Shown here: piece by piece, positions 11,429-24,641 of the stretch
Position numbering within the stretch: position 1 is the stretch's first letter
Layout: each line of letters opens with the position of its first letter
Origin: Limonium bicolor
Taxonomy: Eukaryota > Streptophyta > Magnoliopsida > Caryophyllales > Plumbaginaceae
Length of the DNA: 64,000 nucleotides
Reading direction: 5' to 3'
Assembly (NCBI GenBank): GCA_023374045.1
Contig: CM041776.1
Location: forward strand, 349,555,636 to 349,619,635
Notes under the pieces: generated by a model
Seen by the model: only the letters and a program-made list of their open reading frames with translations
Told to the model about the DNA's origin: nothing
The model's database searches: none
Position numbers and translations under genes: made by a program

Positions 11429-12070
11429 TTTGTGAGGAACCAGAGAGGTGTTTCCAGCATCTTGTTTAAACTCTTGAACTGTAGTGTATACTCTCATTTG
11501 CCTTTGTAAAAAATGTATAACAACATATTTGAAGATATTAAAATGCTGAAGTAATGCTTTAGCTTCTTCTGTAAATATTTTGTTGCACTTGTTAACAGGC
11601 GAAGATTCAATAGTGTGATCACCTAGCTGACTAAAGTACGGTTATCATCAGTTGTATAATTTGAGGTAATTGTATGTTTTAACTAATATCATTTAGCCAA
11701 TTAGTTAACTTCAATCTGATTTACTTTTTTTACCATTGTATAATAAGTATATATATTCAATAATTATGATTTGCAAGGAACCCAAAGAGGTGTTTCCAAC
11801 ATCGTGTTTAAACTCTTGAACCTTAGTGTAGACTCTCAATTCCCTTTGTAAAAGATCTATAATAAATGATTTTAAGATATTAAAATGCTCAAGTCATGCT
11901 TTAACTTCTTCTGAAAATATTTTATTGCACTTGTAAACAGGCTTGAAGATTCATTAGTGTGGATCACCTAGCTGATTGAAGTACTGATATCGTCGGTTGC
12001 ATAATTTGAGGTAACCGTATGTTTTAACTAATATAATTTAGCCAATTAGGTAACTTAATTTTGATCTGAT
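11429..12070. repeat. Tandem duplication (~340 bp) inside the CACTA element
   Basis: Two copies start near 11,429 and 11,770, each beginning with AGAGGTGTTTCCA and running through TTGCACTTGT(T/A)AACAGGC to AATTTGAGGTAA. Within each copy an AACAG|GC...TTTGAG|GTAA segment of ~85 bp looks like an exon between splice sites, so an exon-plus-intron unit appears to have been duplicated. Confidence 0.75.
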
Positions 12071-12089
12071 TTTTTTGTTATATATTACT

Positions 12090-12900
12090 GCTGCTCATTT
12101 TGAGAATCATGTGGTTGTATGTTTCTATTTAATGGTTTATGTATTTTTTGTGAGAATTATGTGGCTGTATCTTTCTGTTTCTAAGAAGGTGCAAACACTT
12201 GAATCAACATTATGTCGAAGTTTTTTTTCTGTTTCTTCTGGAAAGTGATGAATTGTTGCTGCTCATTTTGACAACTATGTGGCTGTTGTATGTTTCTGTT
12301 TTAATGTGGCTGTATGTTTCTGTTTCTTCTATTTCCGAAAAGGTGCAAACACTTGAATAGACCTTATGTCAAGTTTTTTTTCGTTTCTTCTGAAAAAGTG
12401 ATGAATAGTTGCTGCTTATTTTGAGAATTATGCGGCTGTTGTATGTTTCAATTAGCAGAGTTTATTTTTGCTGTACATGTCTCTACTAATCTATTACGGT
12501 TAGGACTAGCGATGACAGAATTAGAGTGCCAAAGGGATATGTGCACGAGAGTGATTGATCATGCAATTAACAGATTCCCCACCCAACAGTGTGATAGTGA
12601 GATGTATCTTTTCTTTTTCTGTTTCCAAGAAATTGCACACACTTCAATCAACCTTATGTCAAGTTTTTTCTCTTTTGGAAAGTGATGAATTGTTGCTGGT
12701 AATTTTGACTATTATGTGGCTGCTGTATTTCTGTTTAATGTGGCTGTATGTTTATGTTTTTTCTGTTTCCATGAAGGTGACAAACACTTCAATTAATCTC
12801 ATGTCAAGCTCATCTGTTTCTGTTTAATGTGACGTATGTTCTGTTTAATGAAAGTGATGATAACTGCTCCTTTTGAATTGATTTTATTGCTGCTCCTTTA
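12090..12900. repeat. Degenerate ~150-bp tandem repeat inside the CACTA element
   Basis: GTGATGAAT(T/A)GTTGCTG recurs near 12,245, 12,399 and 12,682. GGTGCAAACACTTGAAT and CTTATGTCAAGTTTTTT recur between them. The units are uneven in length; no coding frame is maintained across them. Confidence 0.65.
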
Positions 12901-15900
12901 GGCTCCAAGTGATATTGTTAGTGGTACAACTCGGTCAACAAGTGAAAATCAACCTTCTATGGGTGTAACAGGTACAAACGGGGACTTTTCTTTCTAATTT
13001 GTTATTTTAGTTTATCTTGGTATGTAATTATTCATTTATCTCCCCTCTTTCGTAAGACTTTGTCTTTTTTTCTTGCAGGTGATGAGTGACAAGCAATTTG
13101 AATGAAGTGAATCCAGATTTTGTTCCAAAATTAGGAGTAGTTGAACTAAAAGTTTTTTTTATCATGAGAGTGGGACTCATCATTTTGAAAGATCAATTGA
13201 CATTTAGGAACAATGTTGTATTTCGATTCAAATTAGACCGAACGATGGTTATGATAGTGATACTTTTGAAGCTTGAAGAATGATGATTAATGTAAGAATT
13301 AAAGTTATAGCATTGCAAATTCATCGTAATAGTCAATGTTATTGTGCTTCAGCCTTCTGTTATGAAATTTATTTACAAGCTAATATGTTCATAGCACGTC
13401 AACTTTATTTTATATTATATTTGTGTATATATAAATTATTTGAAATGTATAGCAAGCTATGAATTTTATAAAAAAAAAATTACAGACACACATGTGTGTC
13501 AGTATATCATAAAAACATGTGTTAGTATAAAATTTATAGTAAATGATGATTTGTGTTAGTATAGATAGTTTTCTACAGACACACGCAAATGTGTTAGTAT
13601 ACGATGCACATATACCAACAAATGAGCTTAGTGTCAGTATAAGTTTTCATGTTCACCGACACACAATATAAGGGTTGGTAAAAGCTCTGACTTTTTACCG
13701 ACACACGTTATAAGTGTTGGTATAGATCTATAGTGTCAGCAGTTATACCGACACTTTTTTTTTGTGTCGGTAAAAGGCAACTCGGTCTATACTAACACAT
13801 ATTTGAGTTTTACTAACACTTTTTGTGTGTTAGTGAATGGCATTTTTTTTGTAGTGATTGTAAAGTCATTTTGATATAACTGCGACAACCGTAGCACTTT
13901 TTGCTTGTCAAAGGAGGAGAACGAATCGACTGGGCTCAAACAAGCCATGCAAGTAAGCAACTCCATGTTTGTCTCATCAAAAGGATTATTAAATTCTTGA
14001 AGTTGGAGATCAATAACTGCAAGAAATACCTCAATCTGATAGTGATGAAGATATGTGCACTGTTGAGCAAATCGTTTTGATCTTCCGTGGGAAATATATG
14101 TAGCATTCATATCCGGAAATTCAATCTTATGTTCAGAGCAATAGTCAAGAACCTTGGGGAAAAATGTTTCCCACCCGTCATTTCTCATATTCTGAAACTG
14201 AAGCTTGGTCATTTTGACAAGTGACATTGCATTTACAATATCAAGATCCTTTTTTTGTAAAGTAAGACTCAGTTCACGTGTGTACCCAAATATGGCTAAC
14301 ATCAAGTGAGCCATGAAGACGAAGTCAAATGATTCAACTTTAAACAAGCAACCTTGAGCTTTCGCTTGATCGTCTAATGAAATACTTGTCATTCTGCAAA
14401 GAACATCAATTATATCTGGATATAGAGAAATAACACTTAAAATTGACTTGTGATGAGATCCCCAACGAGTATCCCCGGGTCTACTCAAGCCAAGCTCTTG
14501 ATTCAAACATGTCCCAGTTTCAAGAGATCCATCTTCTATAGCCTTGGAAACTCTTTTAGCATACCTTTCTCTGAGCATTTCTTTTCTTTTACAAGAAGCT
14601 CCAACCACATTCAGCAACAGAGCCAATGAATAAAAGAAAGTCAAACATTCAATATTCTTCTTGGCAACAGCAACAAGTGTTAACTGAAGTTGATGAGCAA
14701 AGCAATGTATGTAATAAGCACTTGGACTTTCTTTCAAAATTAGAGTCTTAAGTCCATTGAATTCACCACTCATATTGCTAGCTCCATCATAACCTTGCCC
14801 ACGAACTTTTGACAGACTCAAAGAATGCTCCATAAGAAAACAACACACCGCAGATTTAAGTGATAAGGCGGTGGTGTCACTAACATGCACAATTCCAACA
14901 AAACGCTCCACTACCTTTCCTTTACTATCCACATAGCGTATACAAAGAGCCATTTGTTCCTTCTGAGATACATCACTAGATTCATCAGCCAAAATCGCAA
15001 AACATTCATCACCAAGATCTTCCATTATAACCTTAATAGTCTCCTCGGCACAAGCATTGATAATATCTTTCTGAATTTTTGGTGCAACCAATTGATGGTT
15101 TTTCGGAGCATTTTTCAAGACTATTCTCCCAACATTATCATCTATATCCGCAAGCCATTTTAGAAGTTCAAGAAAGTTACCTCTGTTACTTGAATCTTCA
15201 CTTTCATCATGACCACGAAAAGCTAACCCTTGCCGCAAAAGGTACCTCAAACATTTCAATGAAGTTGTCAAACGAGCTTTATATTCAGCCTTAGTCTGAT
15301 CTGACTGCTTCTCAAGTGCTTGTATGATTGATCTATGAGGGTTCTTAAGAGATTCGTACTTCTCAAAATCTAGATTGTGAGGACTTCTAATGTTACCCAC
15401 ATGCTTTATCAATTTCTCAACTTTTTTCCAATTTTTGAATCCTTCTTCTCCAAACAAATCTTCCCCGGTTCCAAAGCTAGTTGCAACGTCATTCTTGAAT
15501 AGAAAACACCAAGCAAAATGCAGCATCCTTTTCAACACTATACTCAAGCCAAAAATATTTATCATACCATTGAGCATTGAACTTGCGCAATTTAGTACCA
15601 AACTTTGTTGTTGGGAAGTTGATTAATCGTGGTTGACATGGACCTCTAAGTATGTATGCTTGCCTTACAGCATTTTGCTCATTCACATGGTATGTCGTGA
15701 TGGCTTTTCTTAGTCCTGGATCATGTGGAAGCAAACTAACATCATACATGTTTTGGTCACCTTGCAGTGACTTAGGAAAAGGCTCATCCAGCTCTATTTT
15801 ATCTTCACTTGTTCGCCTTTCATGAAGAGGCTCATTATGTATTTCTCGAATTTCATTTGTTTCATCTTGAGTTGATAATTTAGTAGCAGATGAAGAAGCT

Positions 15901-16160
15901 TCTAGGGATTTCCTTTTCTTTTTTAAAAAAGATTGGAGTGTCCCAAGCTTCCTTGATGGTGTCTTCATTATTAATCTGCAAGCAAATTTGTCATATAGTA
16001 GTTAATTATATATGTGTATTGTGTAACCATTCAATCGGTCATTTAGCTACTGATAAGAAAATTTTCATTGTTATAGTTATAGATAGTGAAGCGAAATTGA
16101 TATTAGTAATGTAGCATTATGCTCTGTTAATTTGTACCAAAAATAAAAAAAAAATATAGC

Positions 16161-16168
16161 ACTACTAT
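16161..16168. repeat. ACTACTAT junction between L1 and L2
   Basis: This 8-bp word directly precedes CAGTGGCGGACC of L2. Identical words stand at 18,987-18,994, 21,809-21,816, 24,634-24,641, 25,327-25,334 and 26,031-26,038. It is a native site inside the element that also behaves as the 8-bp target duplication of the element inserted into itself. Confidence 0.85.
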
Positions 16169-16315
16169 CAGTGGCGGACCCAGGATTTCAACGTGGGGGG
16201 GGGGGGGGCAAAATAATGTGGGGGAGGCAAAATAATAAATATAGTTTCAATAAATGAAACATAAAGTTTAATGTATATTAATTAATTTAAGTACACAAAC
16301 ACAATATACAAAAAA

Positions 16316-18792
16316 TTACAATTGTCCCCTCCGAGTTTTCATATTCTGAAAATGATCAATGATAACATCATCAGAAACTTGTAAAAATACATCTTTTTCA
16401 ATGAACGTGACTAAACAATCATTCAAAAATTGATCACCAATGCTGTTACATAGCTTGCTCTTCACGAAAGTCATTGCAGAAAATCCTCTTTCAACACTTG
16501 TTGTCACAACGGGAAGAACAAACACTAACTTTAATAGCTTATATACATCTGAATATATAAGATGCTTAGAAGTCTCCACCAACTTCATTGAAAGCTGACC
16601 AAGATCTTTTAGGTTTGAAAACCTAATATCTTCTCGCATATCAACGATGGAGTTATCAAGCTGATACTCAAAGTTGACCAATTCAAAGCTTGTAAAGTCA
16701 TTTTGATATAACTGCGACAACCATAGCACTTTTTGCTTGTCAAAATAGGAGAACGAATCGACTGGGCTCAAGCAAGCCATGCAAGTAAGCAACTCCATGT
16801 TTGTCTCATCAAAACGATTATTAAATTCTGGAAGTTGGAGATCAATAACTGCAAGAAATACCTCAATCTGATAGTGATGAAGATATGTGCACTGTTGAGC
16901 AAATCGTTTTGATCTTCCGTGGGGAATATATGTAGCATTCATATCCGGAACTTCAATCTTATGTTCAGAGCAATAGTCAAGAACCTTGGGGAAAAATGTT
17001 TCCCACCCGTCATTTCTCATATTCTGAAACTGAAGCTTGGTCATTTTGACAAGTGACATTGCATTTACAATATCAAGATCCTTTTTTTGTAAAGTAAGAC
17101 TCAGTTCACGTGTGTACCCAAATATGGCTAACATCAAGTGAGCCATGAAGACGAAGTCAAATTATTCAACTTTAAACAAGCAACCTTGAGCTTTCACTTG
17201 ATCGTCTGATGAAATACTTGTCATTCTGCAAAGAACATCAATTATATCTGGATATAGAGAAATAACACTTAAAATTGACTTGTGATGAGATCCCCAACGA
17301 GTATCCCCGGGTCTACAAAAGCCAAGCTCTTGATTCAAACATGTCCCAGTTTCAAGAGATCCATCTTCTATAGCCTTGGAAACTCTTTTAGCATACCTTT
17401 CTCTGAGCATTTCTTTTCTTTTACAAGAAGCTCCAACCACATTCAGCAACAGAGCTAATGAATCAAAGAAAGTCAAACATTCAATATTCTTCTTGGCAAC
17501 AGCAACAAGTGTTAACTGAAGTTGATGAGCAAAGCAATGTATGTAATAAGCACTTGGACTTTCTTTCAAAATTAGAGTCTTAAGTCCATTGAATTCACCA
17601 CTCATATTGCTAGCTCCATCATAACCTTGCCCACGAACTTTTGACAGACTCAAAGAATGCTCCATAAGCAAACAAACACCACAGATTTAAGTGATAAGGC
17701 GGTGGTGTCACTAACATGCACAATTCCAACAAAACGCTCCACTACCTTTCCTTTACTATCCACATAGCGTATACAAAGAGCCATTTGTTCCTTCTGAGAT
17801 ACATCACTAGATTCATCAGCCAAAATCGCAAAACATTCATCACCAAGATCTTCCATTATAACCTTTAGTCTCCTCGGCACAAGCATTGATAATATCTTTC
17901 TGGATTTTTGGTGCAACCAATTGATGGTTTTTTAGAGCATTTTTCAAGACTATTTGCCCAACATTATCATCTATATCCGCAAGCCATTTTAGTAGTTCAA
18001 GAAAGTTACCTCTGTTACTTGAATCTTCACTTTCATCATGACCACGAAAGCTAACCCTTGCCGCAAAGGTACCTCAAACATTTCAATGAAGCTGTCAAAC
18101 GAGCTTTATATTCTGCCTTAGTCTGATCTGACTGCTTCTCAAGTGCTTGTATGATTGATCTATGAGGGTTCTTAAGAGATTCGTACTTCTCAAAATCTAG
18201 ATTGTGAGGACTTCTAATGTCCCTCATGCTTTATCAATTTCTCAACTTTTTTCCAATTTTTGAATCCTTCTTCTCCAAACAAATCTTCTCCGGTTCCAAA
18301 CTAGTTGCAACGTCATTCTTGAATAGAAAACACGCCAAGCAAAATGCAGCATCCTTTTCAACACTATACTCAAGCCAAAAATATTTATCATACCATTGAG
18401 CATTGAACTTGCGCAATTTAGTACCAAACTTTGTTGTTGGGAAGTTGATTAATCGTGGTTGACATGGACCTCTAAGTATGTATGCTCGCCTTACAGCATT
18501 TTTCTCATTCACATGGTATGTCGTGATGGCTTTTCTTACTCCTGGATCATGTGGAAGCAAACTAACATCATACATGTTTTGGTCACCTTGCAGTGACTTA
18601 GGAAAAGGCTCATCCAGCTCTATTTTATCTTCACTTGTTCGCCTTTCATGAAGAGGCTCATTATGTATTACTTGAATTTCATTTGTTTCATCTTGAGTTG
18701 ATAATTTAGTAGCAGATGAAGAAGCTTCTAGGGATTTCCTTTTCTTTTAAAAAAGATTGGAGTGTCCCAAGCTTCCTTGATGGTGTCTTCAT
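16316..18792 (-). pseudogene. hAT transposase copy L2 (TTF zinc finger)
   Basis: This is the same transposase as L1 without the CACTA insertion: start ATG at 18,790-18,792, dimerisation segment ending at 16,316. Coding is broken by many small indels: a short T/A tract in the N-terminal Lys-rich stretch (~18,745), a lost base after the zinc finger (~18,300), losses at ~18,220 and ~18,050-18,070, and lost bases near 17,862. A stop interrupts VESFDF at ~17,163. The 276-residue C-terminal part (16,316-17,146) is open. Like L1 it keeps the Arg codon that is a stop in L3 and L4. The unit starts at 16,169. Confidence 0.88.
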
Positions 18793-19133
18793 TATTAATC
18801 TGCAAGCAAATTTGTCATATAGTAGTTAATTATATATGTGTATTGTGTAACCATTCAATCGGTCATTTAGCTACTGATAAGAAAAATTTCATTGTTATAG
18901 TTATAGATAGTGAAGCGAAATTGATATTAGTAATGTAGCATTATGCTCTGTTAATTTGTCCCAAAAAATAAAATAAAAAATATAGCACTACTATCAGTGG
19001 CGGACCCAGGATTTCAACGTGGGGGGCAAAATAATGTGGGGGAGGCAAAATAATAAATATAGTTCCAATATATGAAACATAAAGTTTAATGTATATTAAT
19101 TAATTTAACTACACAAACACAATATACAAAAAA

Positions 19134-21614
19134 TTACAATTGTCCCCTCCGAGTTTTCATATTCTGAAAATGATCAATGATAACATCATCAGAAACTTGT
19201 AAAAATACATCTTTTTCAATGAACGTGACTAAACAATCATTCAAAAATTGATCACCAATGCTGTTACGTAGCTTGCTCTTCACGAAAGTCATTGCAGAAA
19301 ATCCTCTTTCAACACTTGTTGTCGCAACGGGAAGAACAACACTAACTTTAATAGCTTATATACATCTGAATATATAAGATGCTTAGAAGTCCCACCAACT
19401 TCATTGAAAGCTGACCAAGATCTTTTAGGTTTGAAAACCTAATATCTTCTCGCATATCAACGATGAAGTTATCAAGCTGATACTCAAAGTTGAGCAATTC
19501 AAAGCTTGTAAAGTCATTTTGATATAACTGCGACAACCGTAGCACTTTTTGCTTGTCAAAGAGGAGAACGAATCGACTGGGCTCAAGCAAGCCATGCAAG
19601 TAAGCAACTCCATGTTTGTCTCATCAAAACGATTATTAAATTCTTGAAGTTGGAGATCAATAACTGCAAGAAATACCTCAATCTGATAGTGATGAAGATA
19701 TGTGCACTGTTGAGCAAATCGTTTTGATCTTCCGTGGGGAATATATGTAGCATTCATATCCGGAACTTCAATCTTATGTTCAGAGCAATAGTCAAGAACC
19801 TTGGGGAAAAATGTTTCCCACCCGTCATTTCTCATATTCTGAAACCGAAGCTTGGTCATTTTGACAAGTGACATTGCATTTACAATATCAAGATCCTTTT
19901 TTTGTAAAGTAAGACTTAGTTCACGTGTGTACCCAAATATGGCTAACATCAAGTGAGCCATGAAGACGAAGTCAAATGATTCAACTTTAAACAAGCAACC
20001 TTGAGCTTTCACTTGATCGTCTGATGAAATACTTGTCATTCTGCAAAGAACATCAGTTATATCTGGATATAGAGAAATAACACTTAAAATTGACTTGTGA
20101 TGAGATCCCCAACGAGTATCCCCGGGTCTACTCAAGCCAAGCTCTTGATTCAAACATGTCCCAGTTTCAAGAGATCCATCTTCTATAGCCTTGGAAACTC
20201 TTTTAGCATACCTTTCTCAGAGCATTTCTTTTCTTTTACAAGAAGCTCCAACCACATTCAGCAACAGAGCTAATGAATCAAAGAAAGTCAAACATTCAAT
20301 ATTCTTCTTGGCAACAACAACAACAAGTGTTAACTGAAGTTGATGAGCAAAGCAATGTATGTAATAAGCACTTGGACTTTCTTTCAAAAGTAGAGTCTTA
20401 AGTCCATTGAATTCACCACTCATATTGCTAGCTCCATCATAACCTTGCCCACGAACTTTTGACAGACTCAAAGAATGCTCCATAAGCAAACAACACCACA
20501 GATTTAAGTGATAAGGGGTGGTGTCACTAACATGCATAATTCCAACAAAATGCTCCACTACCTTTCTTTACTATCCACATAGCGTATACAAAGAGCCATT
20601 TGTTCCTTCTGAGATACATCACTAGATTCATCAGCCAAAATCGCAAAACATTCATCACCAAGATCTTCCATTATAACCTTATTAGTCTCCTTGGCACAAG
20701 CATTGATAATATCTTTCTGAATTTTTGGTGCAACCAATTGATGGTTTTTCAGAGCATTTTTCAAGACTATTCTCCCAACATTATCATCTATATCTGCAAG
20801 CCATTTTAGAAGTTCAAGAAAGTTACCTCTGTTACTTGAATTCACTTTCATCATGACCACGAATAGCTAACCCTTGCCGCATAAGGTACCTCAAACATTT
20901 CAATGAAGCTGACAAACGAGCTTTATATTCTGCCTTAGTCTGATCTGACTGCTTCTCAAGTGCTTGTATGATTGATCTATGAGGGTTCTTAAGAGATTCG
21001 TACTTCTCAAAAGCTAAACTGTGAGGACTTCTAATGTCGCCCTCATGCTTTATCAATTTCTCAACTTTTTTCCAATTTTTGAATCCTTCTTCTCCAAACA
21101 AATCTTCTCCGGTTCCAAAACTAGTTGCAACGTCATTCTTGAATAGAAAACACGCCAAGCAAAATGCAGCATCCTTTTCAACACTATACTCAAGCCAAAA
21201 ATATTTATCATACCATTGAGCATTGAACTTGCGCAATTTAGTACCAAACTTTGTTGTTGGGAAGTTGATTAATCGTGGTTGACATGGACCTCTAAGTATG
21301 TATGCTCGCCTTACAGCATTTTTCTCATTCACATGGTATGTCGTGATGGCTTTTCTTACTCCTGGATCATGTGGAAGCAAACTAACATCATACATGTTTT
21401 CGTCACCTTGCAGTGACTTAGGAAAAGGCTCATCCAGCTCTATTTTATCTTCACTTGTTCGCCTTTCATGAAGAGGCTCATTATGTATTACTTGAATTTC
21501 ATTTGTTTCATCTTGAGTTGATAATTTAGTAGCAGATGAAGAAGCTTCTAGGGATTTCCTTTTCTTTTCAAAAAAAGATTGGAGTGTCCCAAGCTTCCTT
21601 GATGGTGTCTTCAT
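19134..21614 (-). pseudogene. hAT transposase copy L3 (TTF zinc finger)
   Basis: From ATG at 21,614 the first 260 residues are open and include the complete TTF finger and the start of the core domain. Breaks follow: two bases lost near 20,840, one near 20,517, a TGA replacing AGA after KRKEML at ~20,216, one base lost near 19,560, and more near 19,340-19,390. L4 shares the TGA and an extra Val codon in LVVVVAKK, so L3 and L4 descend from one another or from a recent common copy. The unit spans 18,995-21,808. Confidence 0.88.
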
Positions 21615-21956
21615 TATTAATCTGCAAGCAAATTTGTCATATAGTAGTTAATTATATATGTGTATTGTGTAACCATTCAATCGGTCATTTAGCTACTTAT
21701 AAGAAAATTTTCATTGTTATAGTTATAGATAGTGAAGCGAAATTGATATTAGTAATGTAGCATTATGCTCTGTTAATTTGTCCCAAAAAATAAAATAAAA
21801 AATATAGCACTACTATCAGTGGCGGACCCAGGATTTCAACGTGGAGGGGCAAAATAATGTGGGGGAGGCAAAATAATAAATATAGTTCCAATATATGAAA
21901 CATAAAGTTTAATGTATATTAATTAATTTAACTACACAAACACAATATACAAAAAA

Positions 21957-24439
21957 TTACAATTGTCCCCTCCGAGTTTTCATATTCTGAAAATGATCAA
22001 TGATAACATCATCAGAAACTTGTAAAAATACATCTTTTTCAATGAACGTGACTAAACAATCATTCAAAAATTGATCACCAATGCTGTTACGTAGCTTGCT
22101 CTTCACGAAAGTCATTGCAGAAAATCCTCTTTCAACACTTGTTGTCGCAACGGGAAGAACCAACACTAACTTTAATAGCTTATATACATCTGAATATATA
22201 AGATGCTTAGAAGTCCCCACCAACTTCATTGAAAGCTGACCAAGATCTTTTAGGTTTGAAAACCTAATATCTTCTCGCATATCAACGATGAAGTTATCAA
22301 GCTGATACTCAAAGTTGAGCAATTCAAAGCTTGTAAAGTCATTTTGATATAACTGCGACAACCGTAGCACTTTTTGCTTGTCAAAGGAGGAGAACGAATC
22401 GACTGGGCTCAAGCAAGCCATGCAAGTAAGCAACTCCATGTTTGTCTCATCAAAACGATTATTAAATTCTTGAAGTTGGAGATCAATAACTGCAAGAAAT
22501 ACCTCAATCTGATAGTGATGAAGATATGTGCACTGTTGAGCAAATCGTTTTGATCTTCCGTGGGGAATATATGTAGCATTCATATCCGGAACTTCAATCT
22601 TATGTTCAGAGCAATAGTCAAGAACCTTGGGGAAAAATGTTTCCCACCCGTCATTTCTCATATTCTGAAACCGAAGCTTGGTCATTTTGACAAGTGACAT
22701 TGCATTTACAATATCAAGATCCTTTTTTTGTAAAGTAAGACTTAGTTCACGTGTGTACCCAAATATGGCTAACATCAAGTGAGCCATGAAGACGAAGTCA
22801 AATGATTCAACTTTAAACAAGCAACCTTGAGCTTTCACTTGATCGTCTGATGAAATACTTGTCATTCTGCAAAGAACATCAGTTATATCTGGATATAGAG
22901 AAATAACACTTAAAATTGACTTGTGATGAGATCCCCAACGAGTATCCCCGGGTCTACTCAAGCCAAGCTCTTGATTCAAACATGTCCCAGTTTCAAGAGA
23001 TCCATCTTCTATAGCCTTGGAAACTCTTTTAGCATACCTTTCTCAGAGCATTTCTTTTCTTTTACAAGAAGCTCCAACCACATTCAGCAACAGAGCTAAT
23101 GAATCAAAGAAAGTCAAACATTCAATATTCTTCTTGGCAACAACAACAACAAGTGTTAACTGAAGTTGATGAGCAAAGCAATGTATGTAATAAGCACTTG
23201 GACTTTCTTTCAAAAGTAGAGTCTTAAGTCCATTGAATTCACCACTCATATTGCTAGCTCCATCATAACCTTGCCCACGAACTTTTGACAGACTCAAAGA
23301 ATGCTCCATAAGCAAACAACACACCACAGATTTAAGTGATAAGGCGGTGGTGTCACTAACATGCATAATTCCAACAAAATGCTCCACTACCTTTTCTTTA
23401 CTATCCACATAGCGTATACAAAGAGGCATTTGTTCCTTCTGAGATACATCACTAGATTCATCAGCCAAAATCGCAAAACATTCATCACCAAGATCTTCCA
23501 TTATAACCTTATTAGTCTCCTTGGCACAAGCATTGATAATATCTTTCTGAATTTTTGGTGCAACCAATTGATGGTTTTTCAGAGCATTTTTCAAGACTAT
23601 TCTCCCAACATTATCATCTATATCTGCAAGCCATTTTAGAAGTTCAAGAAAGTTACCTCTGTTACTTGAATCTTCACTTTCATCATGACCACGAATAGCT
23701 AACCCTTGCCGCATAAGGTACCTCAAACATTTCAATGAAGCTGACAAACGAGCTTTATTCTGCCTTAGTCTGATCTGACTGCTTCTCAAGTGCTTGTATG
23801 ATTGATCTATGAGGGTTCTTAAGAGATTCGTACTTCTCAAAAGCTAAACTGTGAGGACTTCTAATGTCGCCCACTTTATCAATTTCTCAACTTTTTTCCA
23901 ATTTTTGAATCCTTCTTCTCCAAACAAATCTTCCTCGGTTCCAAAACTAGTTGCAACGTCATTCTTGAATAAAAACACACCAAGCAAAATGCAGCATCCT
24001 TTTCAACACTATACTCAAGCCAAAAATATTTGTCATACCATTGAGCATTGAACTTACGCAATTTAGTACCAAACTTTGTTGTTGGGAAGTTGATTAATCG
24101 TGGTTGACATGGACCTCTAAGTATGTATGCTCGCCTTACAGCATTTTTCTCATTCATATGGTATGTCGTGATGGCTCTTCTTAGTCCTGGATCATGTGGA
24201 AGCAAACTAACATCATACATGTTTTCGTCACCTTGCAGTGACTTAGGAAAAGGCTCATCCAGCTCTATTTTATCTTCACTTGTTCGCCTTTCATGAAGAG
24301 GCTCATTATGTATTCCTTGAATTTCATTTGTTTCATCTTGAGTTGATAATTTAGTAGCAGATGAAGAAGCTTCTAGGGATTTCCTTTTCTTTTCAAAAAA
24401 AGATTGGAGTGTCCCAAGCTTCCTTGATGGTGTCTTCAT
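21957..24439 (-). pseudogene. hAT transposase copy L4 (TTF zinc finger)
   Basis: This is the least broken copy. N-terminal part 24,439-23,879, with a frame loss after the zinc finger near 23,965. Core 23,840-23,043, ending at the same TGA as L3. C-terminal part 22,979-21,957 is open for 340 residues through VLPVATTSVERGFSAM to the stop. A few bases are lost near 23,757 and 23,874 relative to L3. It lies directly before the right-half array, so L4 plus the first right unit reconstitutes one complete element layout. No active transposase is predicted. Confidence 0.88.
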
Positions 24440-24641
24440 TATTAATCTGCAAGCAAATTTGTCATATAGTAGTTAATTATATATGTGTATTGTGTAACCA
24501 TTCAATCGGTCATTTAGCTACTGATAAGAAAATTTTCATTGTTATAGTTATAGATAGTGAAGCGAAATTGATATTAGTAATGTAGCATTATGCTCTGTTA
24601 ATTTGTCCCAAAAAATAAAATAAAAAATATAGCACTACTAT

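Larger units (their letters stand above)
10205..13856. mobile_element. Non-autonomous CACTA (En/Spm) element inserted in L1
   Basis: Terminal inverted repeats are CACTACAAAAAAAATGCC on the left and the complementary GGCATTTTTTTTGTAGTG on the right, with a 3-bp ATT duplication. Both ends carry dense subterminal motifs of the type ACTAACACA and ACTGACACA in both orientations (10,225-10,465 and 13,480-13,850), as expected for CACTA elements. At 3,652 bp it has no TnpA- or TnpD-like ORF. Stretches such as 12,898-12,976 (translation APSDIVSGTTRSTSENQPS, between splice-like borders) look like coding remnants of unknown identity. It is younger than the L1 copy it disrupts. Confidence 0.93.
9829..15968 (-). 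pseudogene. hAT transposase copy L1 (TTF zinc finger / DUF4371 / hAT dimerisation), split by CACTA
   Basis: Read on the minus strand from ATG at 15,968, the ~828-codon frame matches plant ZMYM1-like TTF-finger transposases. A TTF-type zinc finger lies at about residues 108-190 (RGPCQP, WLEYSVEKDAAFC). A DUF4371/RNase-H-like core contains ILADESSDVSQKEQM, GQGYDGASNMSG and CFAHQLQLTL. The C-terminal hAT dimerisation segment (VLPVATTSVERGFSAM) lies at 9,829-10,194. A two-base loss near 15,513 shifts the frame after the zinc finger. A CACTA element (10,205-13,856) separates the dimerisation domain from the rest. CTTGCAG just upstream of the ATG suggests a 5'-UTR intron. L1 keeps Arg where L3 and L4 have a stop (MLRERYAKR). 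Confidence 0.88.

Noticed and set aside
14885..15294. Plus-strand ORFs across the hAT transposase copies (also near 20,600, 23,361, 24,361)
   Set aside because: They are antisense shadows that recur identically in each L copy because the underlying coding strand is repeated.
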